The notes beneath the pieces are model-generated. The model worked only from the letters and a program-made list of their open reading frames with translations, searched no databases and had not been told where the DNA came from. This document shows positions 51,357 to 61,143 of a DNA stretch of 64,000 nucleotides, one piece after another. The first letter of the stretch is position 1. Every line of letters starts with the position of its first letter. The stretch lies in NCBI RefSeq assembly GCF_006442315.1, contig NZ_VFVY01000027.1, positions 23,334 through 87,333 on the forward strand, given 5' to 3'. This DNA comes from Mesorhizobium sp. B2-3-4. Lineage in GTDB: Bacteria; Pseudomonadota; Alphaproteobacteria; Rhizobiales; Rhizobiaceae. A program made the translations under genes and the position numbers.

Positions 51357-52604
51357 CTATTTTGCAGCGAGCTGTGCCGTGACCTGCCTGGCCACCGATT
51401 CCCCCGAGAGGCGCGCGCCGCCACAGGTCTGGATCAGCGGGCCGGCGACATGTTCGCCGGCGAAAAAGATCTTGTCGGCCACCGGCTGCATCAGGGCCGC
51501 GCGGGCCTGCGAGCGGCCGGGACGGGCGGCGGCATAGGCGCCGCGCACGAAGCGCTCGCCGCCCCAATTGGTCATCATGGCGCGCCCGACATGCTTTCTG
51601 ACATCGCCGCCGAAAATGCCGCATAGCCGGTCGACCACGAAATCGACACCGGCGGCTTCACCGGCGGCGGACATTTCCCAGGCGAAGTCGCCGCCGACGA
51701 AGCCGACCATCAGGTCGAGGTCGAACGGGAAGCACAGGAAATAGATGTCGTGCCGGGCCATCCGCTCGATCAGAAGATCATCGAAGGGAGCCAGTCCGAG
51801 CCTTGTCCCGCGAATTTCCACCGGCAGCTTGGTCAGCATTCCCATGGGAAGATCGAAGAAGGCGCCGTAATGGGTGTCGGGCAAGGCGGGCGAGAAGGCG
51901 ATCTCCTCGAAGGCGAGCACGGCCGGAGAAGCGGTGACGATCACGGCCCTGGCGCGGACGGTGCCGCGATCTGTGACGCAGGCGACGCCAGGCACGTCCC
52001 ACAGGATCCGGCGCACCGGCGTCGACAGTTCCACGGGTACGCCGGCACCGAAACGCGCGACCAGCGCGCCAAAACCCTCCTTGCTGAAATAATTGGGTTC
52101 GAGATCGGCGGCGGCCTGGAAGTCGCGGATCGAGATCTCGTCCTCATCGGCGCCGAAATCCATCGGCCCGGCGAAAGTGGCGGCGGCGCGCGGCGCGTGG
52201 CCCTTGGCGAGCAGTGCCGAAAGGCGGTCGTCGTCACCCTCCCTGACCTCATGCCTGGCCAGCAGCTCGAACAGCCGCGCATCGGCCGCCTTCATCTCGG
52301 CCTCTTCGGCCTCGCTCGCCTTGCGCTTGCGATAATAGAGATGATCGACATTCATGTCGTGGTGGTGCAGCGTCCAGCCGGCATCTTGAGCCTCGGGGAA
52401 ATAGGGATTGCGGTCCGCCGCGTGCAGCCAGGCGCAGCCGATGTCGAAAGGCACGCCGAAATGCCGGTCGCTGGTCCAGGCGCGTCCGCCGACCCGGTCC
52501 ATCGCCTCGAGCAGCTTGAAGGAGACGCCCGCCGCCTGCAGGGTCCTGGCCGCGGCAAGGCCGGCCGAACCGGCGCCGATGATCACGACATCAACGTCTT
52601 CCAT
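51357..52604 (-). CDS. Flavin monoamine oxidase family protein
   Basis: 415 residues. The FAD Rossmann motif is VDVVIIGAGSAGLAAARTLQ followed by FKLLEAMDRVGGRAWTS. The C-terminal FAD-binding FFAGEHVAGPLIQTCGGARLS is conserved in amine oxidases. Relatives oxidise polyamines, amino acids or tryptophan. Start at MEDVDVV. It is divergent from the lytic transglycosylase gene. Substrate unknown. Confidence 0.9.
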   Translation of the reverse strand: MEDVDVVIIGAGSAGLAAARTLQAAGVSFKLLEAMDRVGGRAWTSDRHFGVPFDIGCAWLHAADRNPYFPEAQDAGWTLHHHDMNVDHLYYRKRKASEAEEAEMKAADARLFELLARHEVREGDDDRLSALLAKGHAPRAAATFAGPMDFGADEDEISIRDFQAAADLEPNYFSKEGFGALVARFGAGVPVELSTPVRRILWDVPGVACVTDRGTVRARAVIVTASPAVLAFEEIAFSPALPDTHYGAFFDLPMGMLTKLPVEIRGTRLGLAPFDDLLIERMARHDIYFLCFPFDLDLMVGFVGGDFAWEMSAAGEAAGVDFVVDRLCGIFGGDVRKHVGRAMMTNWGGERFVRGAYAAARPGRSQARAALMQPVADKIFFAGEHVAGPLIQTCGGARLSGESVARQVTAQLAAK

Positions 52605-52744
52605 GGCAGGCCCCCGCCACAATATTCGCTTGATCGTAAGCAAATTCCACGGCATTCGCCAGCATGACGGCTCAGACAGTGACAAAAGCGCGTTTCGCTG
52701 GCAAATTCCCGCCGGGACGTGATTCAGGCAACCAGGAGAACAAC

Positions 52745-53545
52745 ATGGCATTTCTTGCCAAGGGTAGGACTTTAGCAGTCGCGGTGGTGGTGGCGATGCT
52801 CGGGCTGGCGACAGGCGCGCAGGCGGCGGCCAGTTGCGGCAAGACCGGTGCTGGCTTCGACGCCTGGAAGCAGGGTTTTGCCGCGGACGCGAAGGCCGAG
52901 GGTGTCGGCTCTAGGGGCCTGGCCGCGCTGGCCGGCGCGACCTACGCGACAAGGACGATCGCCGCCGACCGCGCCATCCACAAGGCGTTCAGCGGCTCGG
53001 TGGAAGATTTCATGAAGCGTCGCGGCGCGTCCGCGATCATTTCCAAGGGCCGCGCGCTGAAGAAGTCGAATGCGGCGCTGTTCAACCAGATCGAGCGCAA
53101 TTACGGCGTGTCGCCCGGCGTGCTGCTCGCCATCTGGGGCATGGAGACCGGTTTCGGCGCTTCCATGGGTAACCAGAACACTGTCTCGGCCATCGTGACG
53201 CTTGCCTATGACTGCCGCCGGCCCGACTATTTCCATCCGCATGCCATCGCCGCCCTGAAGCTGGTCGACCGCGGAGCACTGACTTCCTCGTCGGTCGGCG
53301 CCATGCATGGCGAGGTGGGCCACACGCAGTTCCTGCCCGGAAATGTCTTGAAATATTCAGTCGGCAGCGGAAACCTGCGCGACAAGGCCACGGCGCTGGC
53401 TTCCACCGCCAACTACCTCAAGGGCCATGGCTGGCGGGCCGGCGCGAGCGCGAGCGCCAATATGGGCGCAATCGCCGGCTGGAATTCGGCAAACGTCTAT
53501 CAGCAGGCCATCGCACGCATCGCCGACGCGATCGATGCCAACTGA
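52745..53545 (+). CDS. Lytic murein transglycosylase (MltB-like)
   Basis: 266 residues. Signal peptide MAFLAKGRTLAVAVVVAMLG, then an SLT_2 domain: FDAWKQGFAADAKAEGVGSR, LLAIWGMETGFGASMGNQNT with the catalytic Glu134, and the C-terminal VGHTQFLPGNVLKYSV. It cleaves peptidoglycan glycan strands. A C-terminal peptidoglycan-binding domain present in longer relatives is absent. CAGGAGAACAAC precedes the ATG and a strong terminator follows. Confidence 0.9.
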   Translation: MAFLAKGRTLAVAVVVAMLGLATGAQAAASCGKTGAGFDAWKQGFAADAKAEGVGSRGLAALAGATYATRTIAADRAIHKAFSGSVEDFMKRRGASAIISKGRALKKSNAALFNQIERNYGVSPGVLLAIWGMETGFGASMGNQNTVSAIVTLAYDCRRPDYFHPHAIAALKLVDRGALTSSSVGAMHGEVGHTQFLPGNVLKYSVGSGNLRDKATALASTANYLKGHGWRAGASASANMGAIAGWNSANVYQQAIARIADAIDAN

Positions 53546-53560
53546 TTGAAACAGCTGTTC

Positions 53561-53596
53561 AACAAAAAGCCCGGCGAGTGCGCCGGGCTTTTTGTT
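53561..53596 (+). terminator. Intrinsic terminator after the lytic transglycosylase
   Basis: AACAAAAAGCCCGGCG-AGTG-CGCCGGGCTTTTTGTT: 16-base perfect stem with a T-run, 16 bases after the stop. It can act in both directions. Confidence 0.92.
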
Positions 53597-53652
53597 GCGC
53601 GCAAGCGTCGCGGCGTTCCGGATTGGCCGAAGCCTCCACGACGCCGGATTTT

Positions 53653-54174
53653 CTATTTCATATCAAGCGTGTAGGAACAGCCGGCCAGCGTCTTGCCGGG
53701 GTGGGAAGCGACAGTCGAGACATTGAGCGTGATGCGCGTGGAAAGGCTGATGCCTTCGGTGTCGTCGGTGCTTTCGGCCACGACCTTCTCGCCAAGGAAT
53801 TTGTCCGGCCTCGATATGGCCGGCGCGATGTCCAGCTCTTTGGCGAGATCCGGCGCGGCGACACCGTCAAGCACCGCCATCGGTCCGGTGGCGGTAAAGA
53901 CGACTGTCCCCGTCTCGCGCCCGAAGACATGAACCGGAGCCGGCAATCGGTACTGCCGCAGGAAGGGATTGCCGGAAGCGACCTCCGTCCAGCCGAGGGT
54001 TTGCGCCGCATCCGGCTCGCCGGCTAGCCTGAGGGCAAAACCGTTATAGGTCGACACATCGGCCCTGCACTCGATCAGCGCGGCGAGGTCGAGCGCGGCG
54101 AGGTCGAAATTCTCGGCCATGGCCGGCGTCGCCAGAAGAACCAGCGGCGCCAGGCAGAGGCCGAGATGGCGCAT
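53653..54174 (-). CDS. Exported protein of unknown function
   Basis: 173 residues. Signal peptide MRHLGLCLAPLVLLATPAMA, followed by NFDLAALDLAALIECRADVS and a beta-rich domain with three Cys. The ATG is six bases after the argG stop, so it is co-transcribed with argG. Not recognised as a named family. Another, longer frame starting inside argG overlaps but is a chance frame. Confidence 0.75.
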   Translation of the reverse strand: MRHLGLCLAPLVLLATPAMAENFDLAALDLAALIECRADVSTYNGFALRLAGEPDAAQTLGWTEVASGNPFLRQYRLPAPVHVFGRETGTVVFTATGPMAVLDGVAAPDLAKELDIAPAISRPDKFLGEKVVAESTDDTEGISLSTRITLNVSTVASHPGKTLAGCSYTLDMK

Positions 54175-54179
54175 CGCGT

Positions 54180-55403
<1,224 letters not shown>

Positions 55404-55762
55404 TTCTGCTCCGTCGAAAAGCGACGCCTGAAAGCCCGGCGTCACGGATTGTCGGAGCGCCTTTTAGCAGGAACGGCAAAGCGAGCAAGCGCAGGCGGCG
55501 CCAGACGTCTGATCCAGCCGGACGGAATGCCGGCGCGCCGGACCGGAGCGACCCGTTGGATCGTCATTCATTCCTTGAGCAGGACCATGTCCTATGCCTT
55601 GGGAAAACAACCCGCTACAATCAAGGGCTGCATTTGTCGGACGGATTTAAGCAAGTTTTCACGCACCGCCGCTAAACAAGCGAGACAGAGCCGCCCCGGC
55701 CGCATCCGTGCCGGAGCAGCTTGTCCGCGATGGCGGGCGTCCCCGGGCTTGGACCATTCTCG
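55404..55762. other. argG leader and divergent intergenic region
   Basis: Holds promoters for argG (minus) and for the MHYT-GGDEF-EAL gene (plus). On the minus strand a 41-codon frame (55442-55567) preceded by AAGGA has eight arginine codons and ends 38 bases before argG. No hairpin pair typical of attenuation was found. Confidence 0.4.
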
Positions 55763-57817
55763 ATGCGCGTCATATCCTGTATCGCCACGGAACATAATCT
55801 GTGGCTCGTTCTCTTGGCCGCGCTGATGTGCGTCACCGGTTGCTGGGTGACGGTCGGCCTGTTCGACCGTGCCAGGAAGACCGCCGGCCTGCAGATGCGG
55901 GGCTGGCTGTTCCTGACCGCCGTCGCGGCCGGCTCGTCGATCTGGTGCACGCATTTCATCGCCATGCTGGCCTACCAGCCCGGCGCGCCGATCACCTTCG
56001 ATCCGGCGCTGACCATGATATCGCTGGTCATCGCCATGATCGGAACCGGTGTGGGCTTCGCGCTTGCCATGGACAAGCGCCGGAGCGTGGCGCCGGAGTG
56101 GGGCGGCGCCGTTGTCGGCCTTGCCGTTTCAGCCATGCACTACACCGGCATGATGGCCTATCACGTGGCCGGCATCGTCGAGTGGGACGGTCTCTATGTC
56201 GCGGCCTCGGTGCTGATCTCGGTGGTGTTTGCCGCCGCGGCGATCGGCCAGGCGGTGCGCCGGCCATATCATTGGTCGCAATATCTGGCCATCGGGCTGC
56301 TCGTGCTGGCGATCGTCGGCCTGCATTTCACGGGGATGGCGGCGGTGGCGGTGACGCCGCTCTCCTTCATCACCACCGGCACCAATCCCGATATTCTCGA
56401 AGCGATGGCCGTCGCGGTCGCCGTCGTCGGCCTGATCGTCGCGGCCACCGGCTTTGCCAGCTACCTGATCGACGAACGCGGCCGGCTGGAGAGTTTCGAG
56501 CGACTGCAGCACCTTGCCCTCAACGACGCGCTGACCGGACTTGCCAACCGCGTCTCCTTCAACGACCGGCTGGATCATGAAATCGAGCGGGCACGCGAGG
56601 AGAGCGGCACGATGACCGCCGTCATCGTCATCGACCTCGACCGCTTCAAGGAAATCAACGATCTCAGGGGGCACGCGGCCGGCGACCAGGCGCTCAAGGT
56701 CATCGCCCGCAGGCTGGCGAAACTGGTCGGCGACGGCGAGTTCGTCGCCCGGCTCGGCGGCGACGAATTCGCCGCCATCAAGCGCTTCAAGGACCAGAAC
56801 GACCTGCTCGGCCTGGTTTCACGTCTGGAGAAGTCCTTGTTCGAGCCCTTGCTGCTCGACGATTTCGAGACCGTCACCGGCGCCAGCATCGGCGTCGCGG
56901 TCTATCCGCGTGACGGGGCCGACCGCGAGAGGCTGGTCAGCAATGCGGATCTGGCCATGTACCGGGCCAAGAACGATGTGACGCGGGCCGTCTGCTTCTA
57001 CGAATCGACCATGGACGAGACCGCGCGGGCGCGCCGCGCGCTGGCGACCGACCTGCGCCAGGCGATCGAACGCGGCGAGCTGTCGCTACACTACCAGGTG
57101 CAGACCTCGGTCTCGACCGGCGCCACCTGCGGCTACGAGGCGCTGCTGCGCTGGACCCATCCCGTGCACGGCATGATCCCACCCGCCGAGTTCATCCCGA
57201 TCGCCGAGGAGAACGGCTCGATCCTGGCGATCGGCGAATGGGTGCTGCGCACCGCATGCCGCCAGGCGGCGTCCTGGGACAAGGCCCACAAGATCGCGGT
57301 CAATCTGTCGCCGGTGCAGTTCGCCCATGCCGACCTCGCCAAGCTCGTCCACCAGATCCTGGTCGAGACCGGCCTGTCGCCGAAGCGGCTCGAACTGGAA
57401 CTGACCGAATCGACCATCGTCGCCGACAAGGTGCGCACGCTGCATGTGCTGCGTCAGATCAAGGCGCTGGGCGTGACGATCGCCATCGACGATTTCGGCA
57501 CCGGCTATTCCTCGCTCGACACGCTGCGCTCGTTCCCATTCGACAAGATCAAGCTCGACCGCTCCTTCATGGCCGATGTCGAGCGCAGCCCGCAGGCCAA
57601 GGCGATCATCCGCGCGGTGCTGACGCTGGGGCGCAGCCTCGACATTCCGGTGCTCGCCGAAGGCGTCGAGACGCATGTCCAGCTCACCATCCTGCAAGTG
57701 GAAGGCTGCAACGAGGCGCAAGGTTATTTCCTCGGCCGCCCCAAGCCGATCGATCAGATTTTGTTGCCCGGAACGGCAGCCCTAGTGCCGGCCGAGATGG
57801 ATCTGTCGGCGGCCTAA
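55763..57817 (+). CDS. MHYT-GGDEF-EAL cyclic-di-GMP signalling protein
   Basis: 684 residues. An N-terminal MHYT sensor of seven membrane segments has WCTHFIAMLAY, AMHYTGMMAYHV and LHFTGMAAV (the M/HxxT metal or gas-sensing repeats). The GGDEF domain has RLGGDEFAAI and the EAL domain YEALLRWTHPVHG, with IDDFGTGYSSLDTLRSFPFD and KIKLDRSF. Both motifs are intact, so both synthesis and breakdown of cyclic-di-GMP are possible. The start at MRVISC gives the first membrane helix; an earlier ATG adds a short non-helical leader. Confidence 0.93.
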   Translation: MRVISCIATEHNLWLVLLAALMCVTGCWVTVGLFDRARKTAGLQMRGWLFLTAVAAGSSIWCTHFIAMLAYQPGAPITFDPALTMISLVIAMIGTGVGFALAMDKRRSVAPEWGGAVVGLAVSAMHYTGMMAYHVAGIVEWDGLYVAASVLISVVFAAAAIGQAVRRPYHWSQYLAIGLLVLAIVGLHFTGMAAVAVTPLSFITTGTNPDILEAMAVAVAVVGLIVAATGFASYLIDERGRLESFERLQHLALNDALTGLANRVSFNDRLDHEIERAREESGTMTAVIVIDLDRFKEINDLRGHAAGDQALKVIARRLAKLVGDGEFVARLGGDEFAAIKRFKDQNDLLGLVSRLEKSLFEPLLLDDFETVTGASIGVAVYPRDGADRERLVSNADLAMYRAKNDVTRAVCFYESTMDETARARRALATDLRQAIERGELSLHYQVQTSVSTGATCGYEALLRWTHPVHGMIPPAEFIPIAEENGSILAIGEWVLRTACRQAASWDKAHKIAVNLSPVQFAHADLAKLVHQILVETGLSPKRLELELTESTIVADKVRTLHVLRQIKALGVTIAIDDFGTGYSSLDTLRSFPFDKIKLDRSFMADVERSPQAKAIIRAVLTLGRSLDIPVLAEGVETHVQLTILQVEGCNEAQGYFLGRPKPIDQILLPGTAALVPAEMDLSAA

Positions 57818-57832
57818 TCCCGTTCGAACGCG

Positions 57833-59416
57833 TCAGGTCCCAGACTTGGCCAGGACAAGTTCGAGGAACATGCGCACGAAACGGGTCTGTACGAACGCGT
57901 TGTGGACCGCTGCTGTGAGCTTGGTGTCAGGGCTGCATCCATACTGGCAGCTGTCGCTTCCATCATTGCGACAGTCATTGCTGCCTCCCTTGTCCGGTGC
58001 ATCTATGCCTTCCTCGTTTGTATGCACATTCCACATCCAGCCTGGTGCGGAGCCGTATCTGTCTGGGGGCCCTACGCGAGCTAATTTCAATAGGTAGAAT
58101 CGAGAGTCACACTGGTTATTAAGATAAAAGAGCTGAGCAATCTTTTCCTTCTTTCCGGCATCGATCTGATACCATTGCGTCTGCCTCGGATATTTGTCGG
58201 CAAAAGGGAAATCCGGCTTCTCCCTGTCTGAAATAAAACACTCGTCAACATCGAAGCATGCGTCCCCCTTCGGACACGCTTTTCCAGCTGGGACCCAAGG
58301 CATTTCGAGCGTGTGGGTGAGATACGGCGCGTAGTGTCCAATTGATCTGAATGCGCTTTTCGGGAAAATCTTGTCGGTGATGCCGTTCTCCAGGCCAAGC
58401 ATCCGGCCAATGGATGCCCCGATCGGAAAGCCCAGGTCAGTGGCCCAGTCGTCGCTCGACGTGATGTTGATCCAATAGGGCAATTTGGAACCGTTGGGAT
58501 AATGGGCCTGCACGAAATCGTCGAAGGCGTCCGCGCCGATCGCCGGATTGATGGTTGCCACCAGGCTTCTGGGACCGAAAGGCTGAACCGGGCCGTGCGC
58601 CAGTTTGACCTGGTTCAACATGTAGCGTGACAGCAGCCGTCCGCCGAAGGAGTGACCGATGACCAGCACCGGGCTCACCGCGCCGCCATCGGGATTGACC
58701 GCTGCTTTGATGCGGGCCATGTCGGCCGCGAAATCTTCGGAATTGCCGATGCTGTCCGCCGCGCTGCCGATTGTTCCGGCGTTGAGGTAGTTGGTATCCG
58801 GCCCGCCGTTCCAGCCGATATAGATGCCAAAAACCTTCCGGTTTTTCTCCTTTTCGTCCTGTTGGCCCAGTTCGTATTTGGTCTTGGCGAGGACATGCTT
58901 GAAGGCCAGCAGGTTGCCATCCTGATTGTAGGGCCGGTCGCCGCCCAGCTCGATTCTGCGGATGTTTTCCCTGGCGTTGTGGTGCCAACCATGCGCGAAG
59001 ACAACCAACATGACCGGCCCCTCCGCCACGAGCTTGTGAAGCTCGGTGACAATCGCTTCGAGCTGCATGCGATCCAGGAGCTTGCCGGCCTGCGGGCCGC
59101 GCGTGTCATATTCAAGCGTCGCGTATTCAAAGGGCTGTGGGACAAGTCCTCTGTTTGGACCCCAAGCATCCATGCGCAGCGTATCCCAACCGTCGTTGCC
59201 GACGCCGAAACACTTCTCCCTGTCCAGTTTGTCGCCGCAGTTGTCCCTATGCTGTACATAGGCCGGGAAAGGAACGCAGCCGACTTGCTCCGCTGTTCTG
59301 CATATCGGTTGATAATTGGTGTCCGGGCCGGAATAATGTGCTTTCGAGACCATGATCAGGTAGATCGGCAAGATACAGGCGGCCGCGATTACATATTTCT
59401 TCCACCGGCTTTTCAT
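57833..59416 (-). CDS. Exported or membrane-anchored alpha/beta hydrolase-like protein
   Basis: 527 residues. An N-terminal anchor (SRWKKYVIAAACILPIYLIM) then a DUF900-like alpha/beta fold: LVVFAHGWHHNARENIRRIE, VFGIYIGWNGGPDTNYLNAG, VLVIGHSFGGRLLSRYMLNQ (Ser in GHSFGG). Many Cys in the C-terminal third (CPKGDACFDVDECF) fit a periplasmic site with disulfides. The start at MKSRWKK follows GGGGGGAATCGAC. It is convergent with the MHYT-GGDEF-EAL gene. Substrate unknown. Confidence 0.85.
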   Translation of the reverse strand: MKSRWKKYVIAAACILPIYLIMVSKAHYSGPDTNYQPICRTAEQVGCVPFPAYVQHRDNCGDKLDREKCFGVGNDGWDTLRMDAWGPNRGLVPQPFEYATLEYDTRGPQAGKLLDRMQLEAIVTELHKLVAEGPVMLVVFAHGWHHNARENIRRIELGGDRPYNQDGNLLAFKHVLAKTKYELGQQDEKEKNRKVFGIYIGWNGGPDTNYLNAGTIGSAADSIGNSEDFAADMARIKAAVNPDGGAVSPVLVIGHSFGGRLLSRYMLNQVKLAHGPVQPFGPRSLVATINPAIGADAFDDFVQAHYPNGSKLPYWINITSSDDWATDLGFPIGASIGRMLGLENGITDKIFPKSAFRSIGHYAPYLTHTLEMPWVPAGKACPKGDACFDVDECFISDREKPDFPFADKYPRQTQWYQIDAGKKEKIAQLFYLNNQCDSRFYLLKLARVGPPDRYGSAPGWMWNVHTNEEGIDAPDKGGSNDCRNDGSDSCQYGCSPDTKLTAAVHNAFVQTRFVRMFLELVLAKSGT

Positions 59417-59601
59417 GTCGATTCCCCCCGAAATCCAGCGCCCGGGGAAAAGTGTATAGAGGAATTGCCGCCTGGTAAATTTGCGCTCGAATTTCTTGTT
59501 TGGTGCCAACGCCATCGCCAGAAGCCGGAAGAAATTCCTGGGATATTGACGAACGATCAGAATGGCAGAATGGTCTGCCTGCCATCGCAGGAACCTCCCC
59601 C

Positions 59602-60243
59602 ATGTCCTTCATTCCCGACACAACCACGCTGATCCAGTTCGCCATCGCCACGGTCGTCCTGGCGATCACGCCGGGTCCCGACATGACGCTGTTCGTCTCG
59701 CGTACGCTGAGCCAGGGCCGCGCCACCGGCTTTGCCTCGATGGCCGGCGCGCTGTGCGGCACGCTGATCCACACCACGCTGGTGGTGGTCGGCGTCTCGG
59801 CGCTAATCGTCGCCTCGCCGATGGCCTTTCTCGTGCTGAAGATCTTTGGCGCCGGCTATCTCGTCTTCCTGGCCTGGCAGGCGATCGCCAAGGGGTCGGC
59901 GTTCTCCCCGGAGAAGAAGACAGGCCCGCGGATTTCGCTGCTGCGCAGCTGGGCGGCGGGGCTCGGCGTCAATCTGCTCAACCCCAAGATCATCCTGTTC
60001 TTCATGACCTTCCTGCCGCAATTCGTCTCCGCGCACGATCCGAACGCGCAGGGCAAGCTGTTCTTCCTCGGTTCCATGTTCATCGTGCTGTCGATACCGG
60101 TGACGGTGCCGATGGTGCTGGCGGCGGAAAAGTTCTCGGCGGCGATGAAGGCCAGCCCGCGCGTGACGCGGGTGGTCGACTATCTCTTTGCCGGCGTGTT
60201 CTCGGCCTTCGCGCTCAAGATCCTGACGGCCCAGGCGAAGTAG
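59602..60243 (+). CDS. LysE/RhtB family exporter
   Basis: 213 residues, six membrane segments. FAIATVVLAITPGPDMTLFV, SRTLSQGRATGFASMAGALC and LLNPKIILFFMTFLPQFVSA are the LysE/RhtB signatures. GGAACCTCCCCC precedes the ATG. Its last 29 bases overlap the convergent small membrane gene. A homologue at about 17.2-17.8 kb shares the same motifs. Substrate not predictable. Confidence 0.88.
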   Translation: MSFIPDTTTLIQFAIATVVLAITPGPDMTLFVSRTLSQGRATGFASMAGALCGTLIHTTLVVVGVSALIVASPMAFLVLKIFGAGYLVFLAWQAIAKGSAFSPEKKTGPRISLLRSWAAGLGVNLLNPKIILFFMTFLPQFVSAHDPNAQGKLFFLGSMFIVLSIPVTVPMVLAAEKFSAAMKASPRVTRVVDYLFAGVFSAFALKILTAQAK

Positions 60244-60697
60244 GGGCTTTCCGGTCCTGCCGCCAGCTTCCGGCCCAGCGGCCGGCGGCGAGCCAGTAGA
60301 AGATGCCGCCGAACATGCCGCCGCCGATCACGGCCATGATGGGGCCGGTCTCGGTGACCGAGAAAGGCGAATCGCGGGCATGGTCGACGAGACCAAGGAA
60401 GACCCCAGCCACCGCCGCGCCGGCCAGCGCGTAGTACAGCCAGTCGCGCCGGCCGAGGATTTCGGCGATGAGGATGACGACCACCGCCGGCATGAAGCCG
60501 AAATAGGCGACGAACAGGGCGACGAAGGGAATTGAGAAGACGAGCGAGGCCGGCATGACCGGAGCCGCGTCGCCCGCCATCAACCCCGACGAAGCCAGGA
60601 ACAGGACGTTGAGGAAGGCGCTCGCCGCCAGCGCGGCGACGGCATAGCCGAACAGGATGATGGCCAGGCGCACGATATAGGCGACGAGGCGGTCCAT
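60215..60697 (-). CDS. Small multi-pass membrane protein (pair member 2)
   Basis: 160 residues with about four membrane segments (LAIILFGYAVAALAASAFLN, VALFVAYFGFMPAVVVILIA, YYALAGAAVAGVFLGLVDH). The C-terminal GGIFYWLAAGRWAGSW resembles GWVYWLLAGRKSGR in the gene just upstream, so the two look like paralogues. The start overlaps the upstream stop as ATGA/TGATG. It converges on the LysE gene. Function unknown. Confidence 0.8.
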   Translation of the reverse strand: MDRLVAYIVRLAIILFGYAVAALAASAFLNVLFLASSGLMAGDAAPVMPASLVFSIPFVALFVAYFGFMPAVVVILIAEILGRRDWLYYALAGAAVAGVFLGLVDHARDSPFSVTETGPIMAVIGGGMFGGIFYWLAAGRWAGSWRQDRKAPTSPGPSGS

Positions 60698-61143
60698 CAG
60701 GGATCGACCCCGGTGAGACGGCCGGACTTGCGCCCGGCCAGGAGCCAGTAGACCCAGCCGGCTGCCGTGCCGGCCGTGGCCAGGAAGCCGAGGAAGCCCG
60801 GATTGAAGACAAAGCCGCCGGCCGAGCCCGGGACCAGGACACCGAAGGCGATGGAGGTGATTGCCCCGGTGATGGCGAAGTAGGACCAGCCTCGCAGCGA
60901 CCACCGTTCGGCGACAAGGATGGCGGGGCCGACGATCAGCAGCGCGCAGAGCGCCACGGTCAGCACGGCGAGCGGAAAGGAACCGAGCCAGTCGAATGCA
61001 AAAACCATCGACCAGTTGCCATACTCGATCCCCTCCAGAAGGGTGATCAGCAGCACAGGCACCACGATCGACGTCAGCACAGCGGCGACATAGCCGACTG
61101 CGATCAGGACCAGACGCTTGAGCCAGGCAACGAGACGGGTCAC
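60697..61143 (-). CDS. Small multi-pass membrane protein (pair member 1)
   Basis: 148 residues from a GTG that overlaps the rlmN stop (GTGA). About four membrane segments: LVLIAVGYVAAVLTSIVVPV, GSFPLAVLTVALCALLIVG, SYFAITGAITSIAFGVLV and GFLATAGTAAGWVYWLLAG. It is coupled to rlmN at one end and to its paralogue at the other. No known domain recognised. Confidence 0.8.
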   Translation of the reverse strand: MTRLVAWLKRLVLIAVGYVAAVLTSIVVPVLLITLLEGIEYGNWSMVFAFDWLGSFPLAVLTVALCALLIVGPAILVAERWSLRGWSYFAITGAITSIAFGVLVPGSAGGFVFNPGFLGFLATAGTAAGWVYWLLAGRKSGRLTGVDP

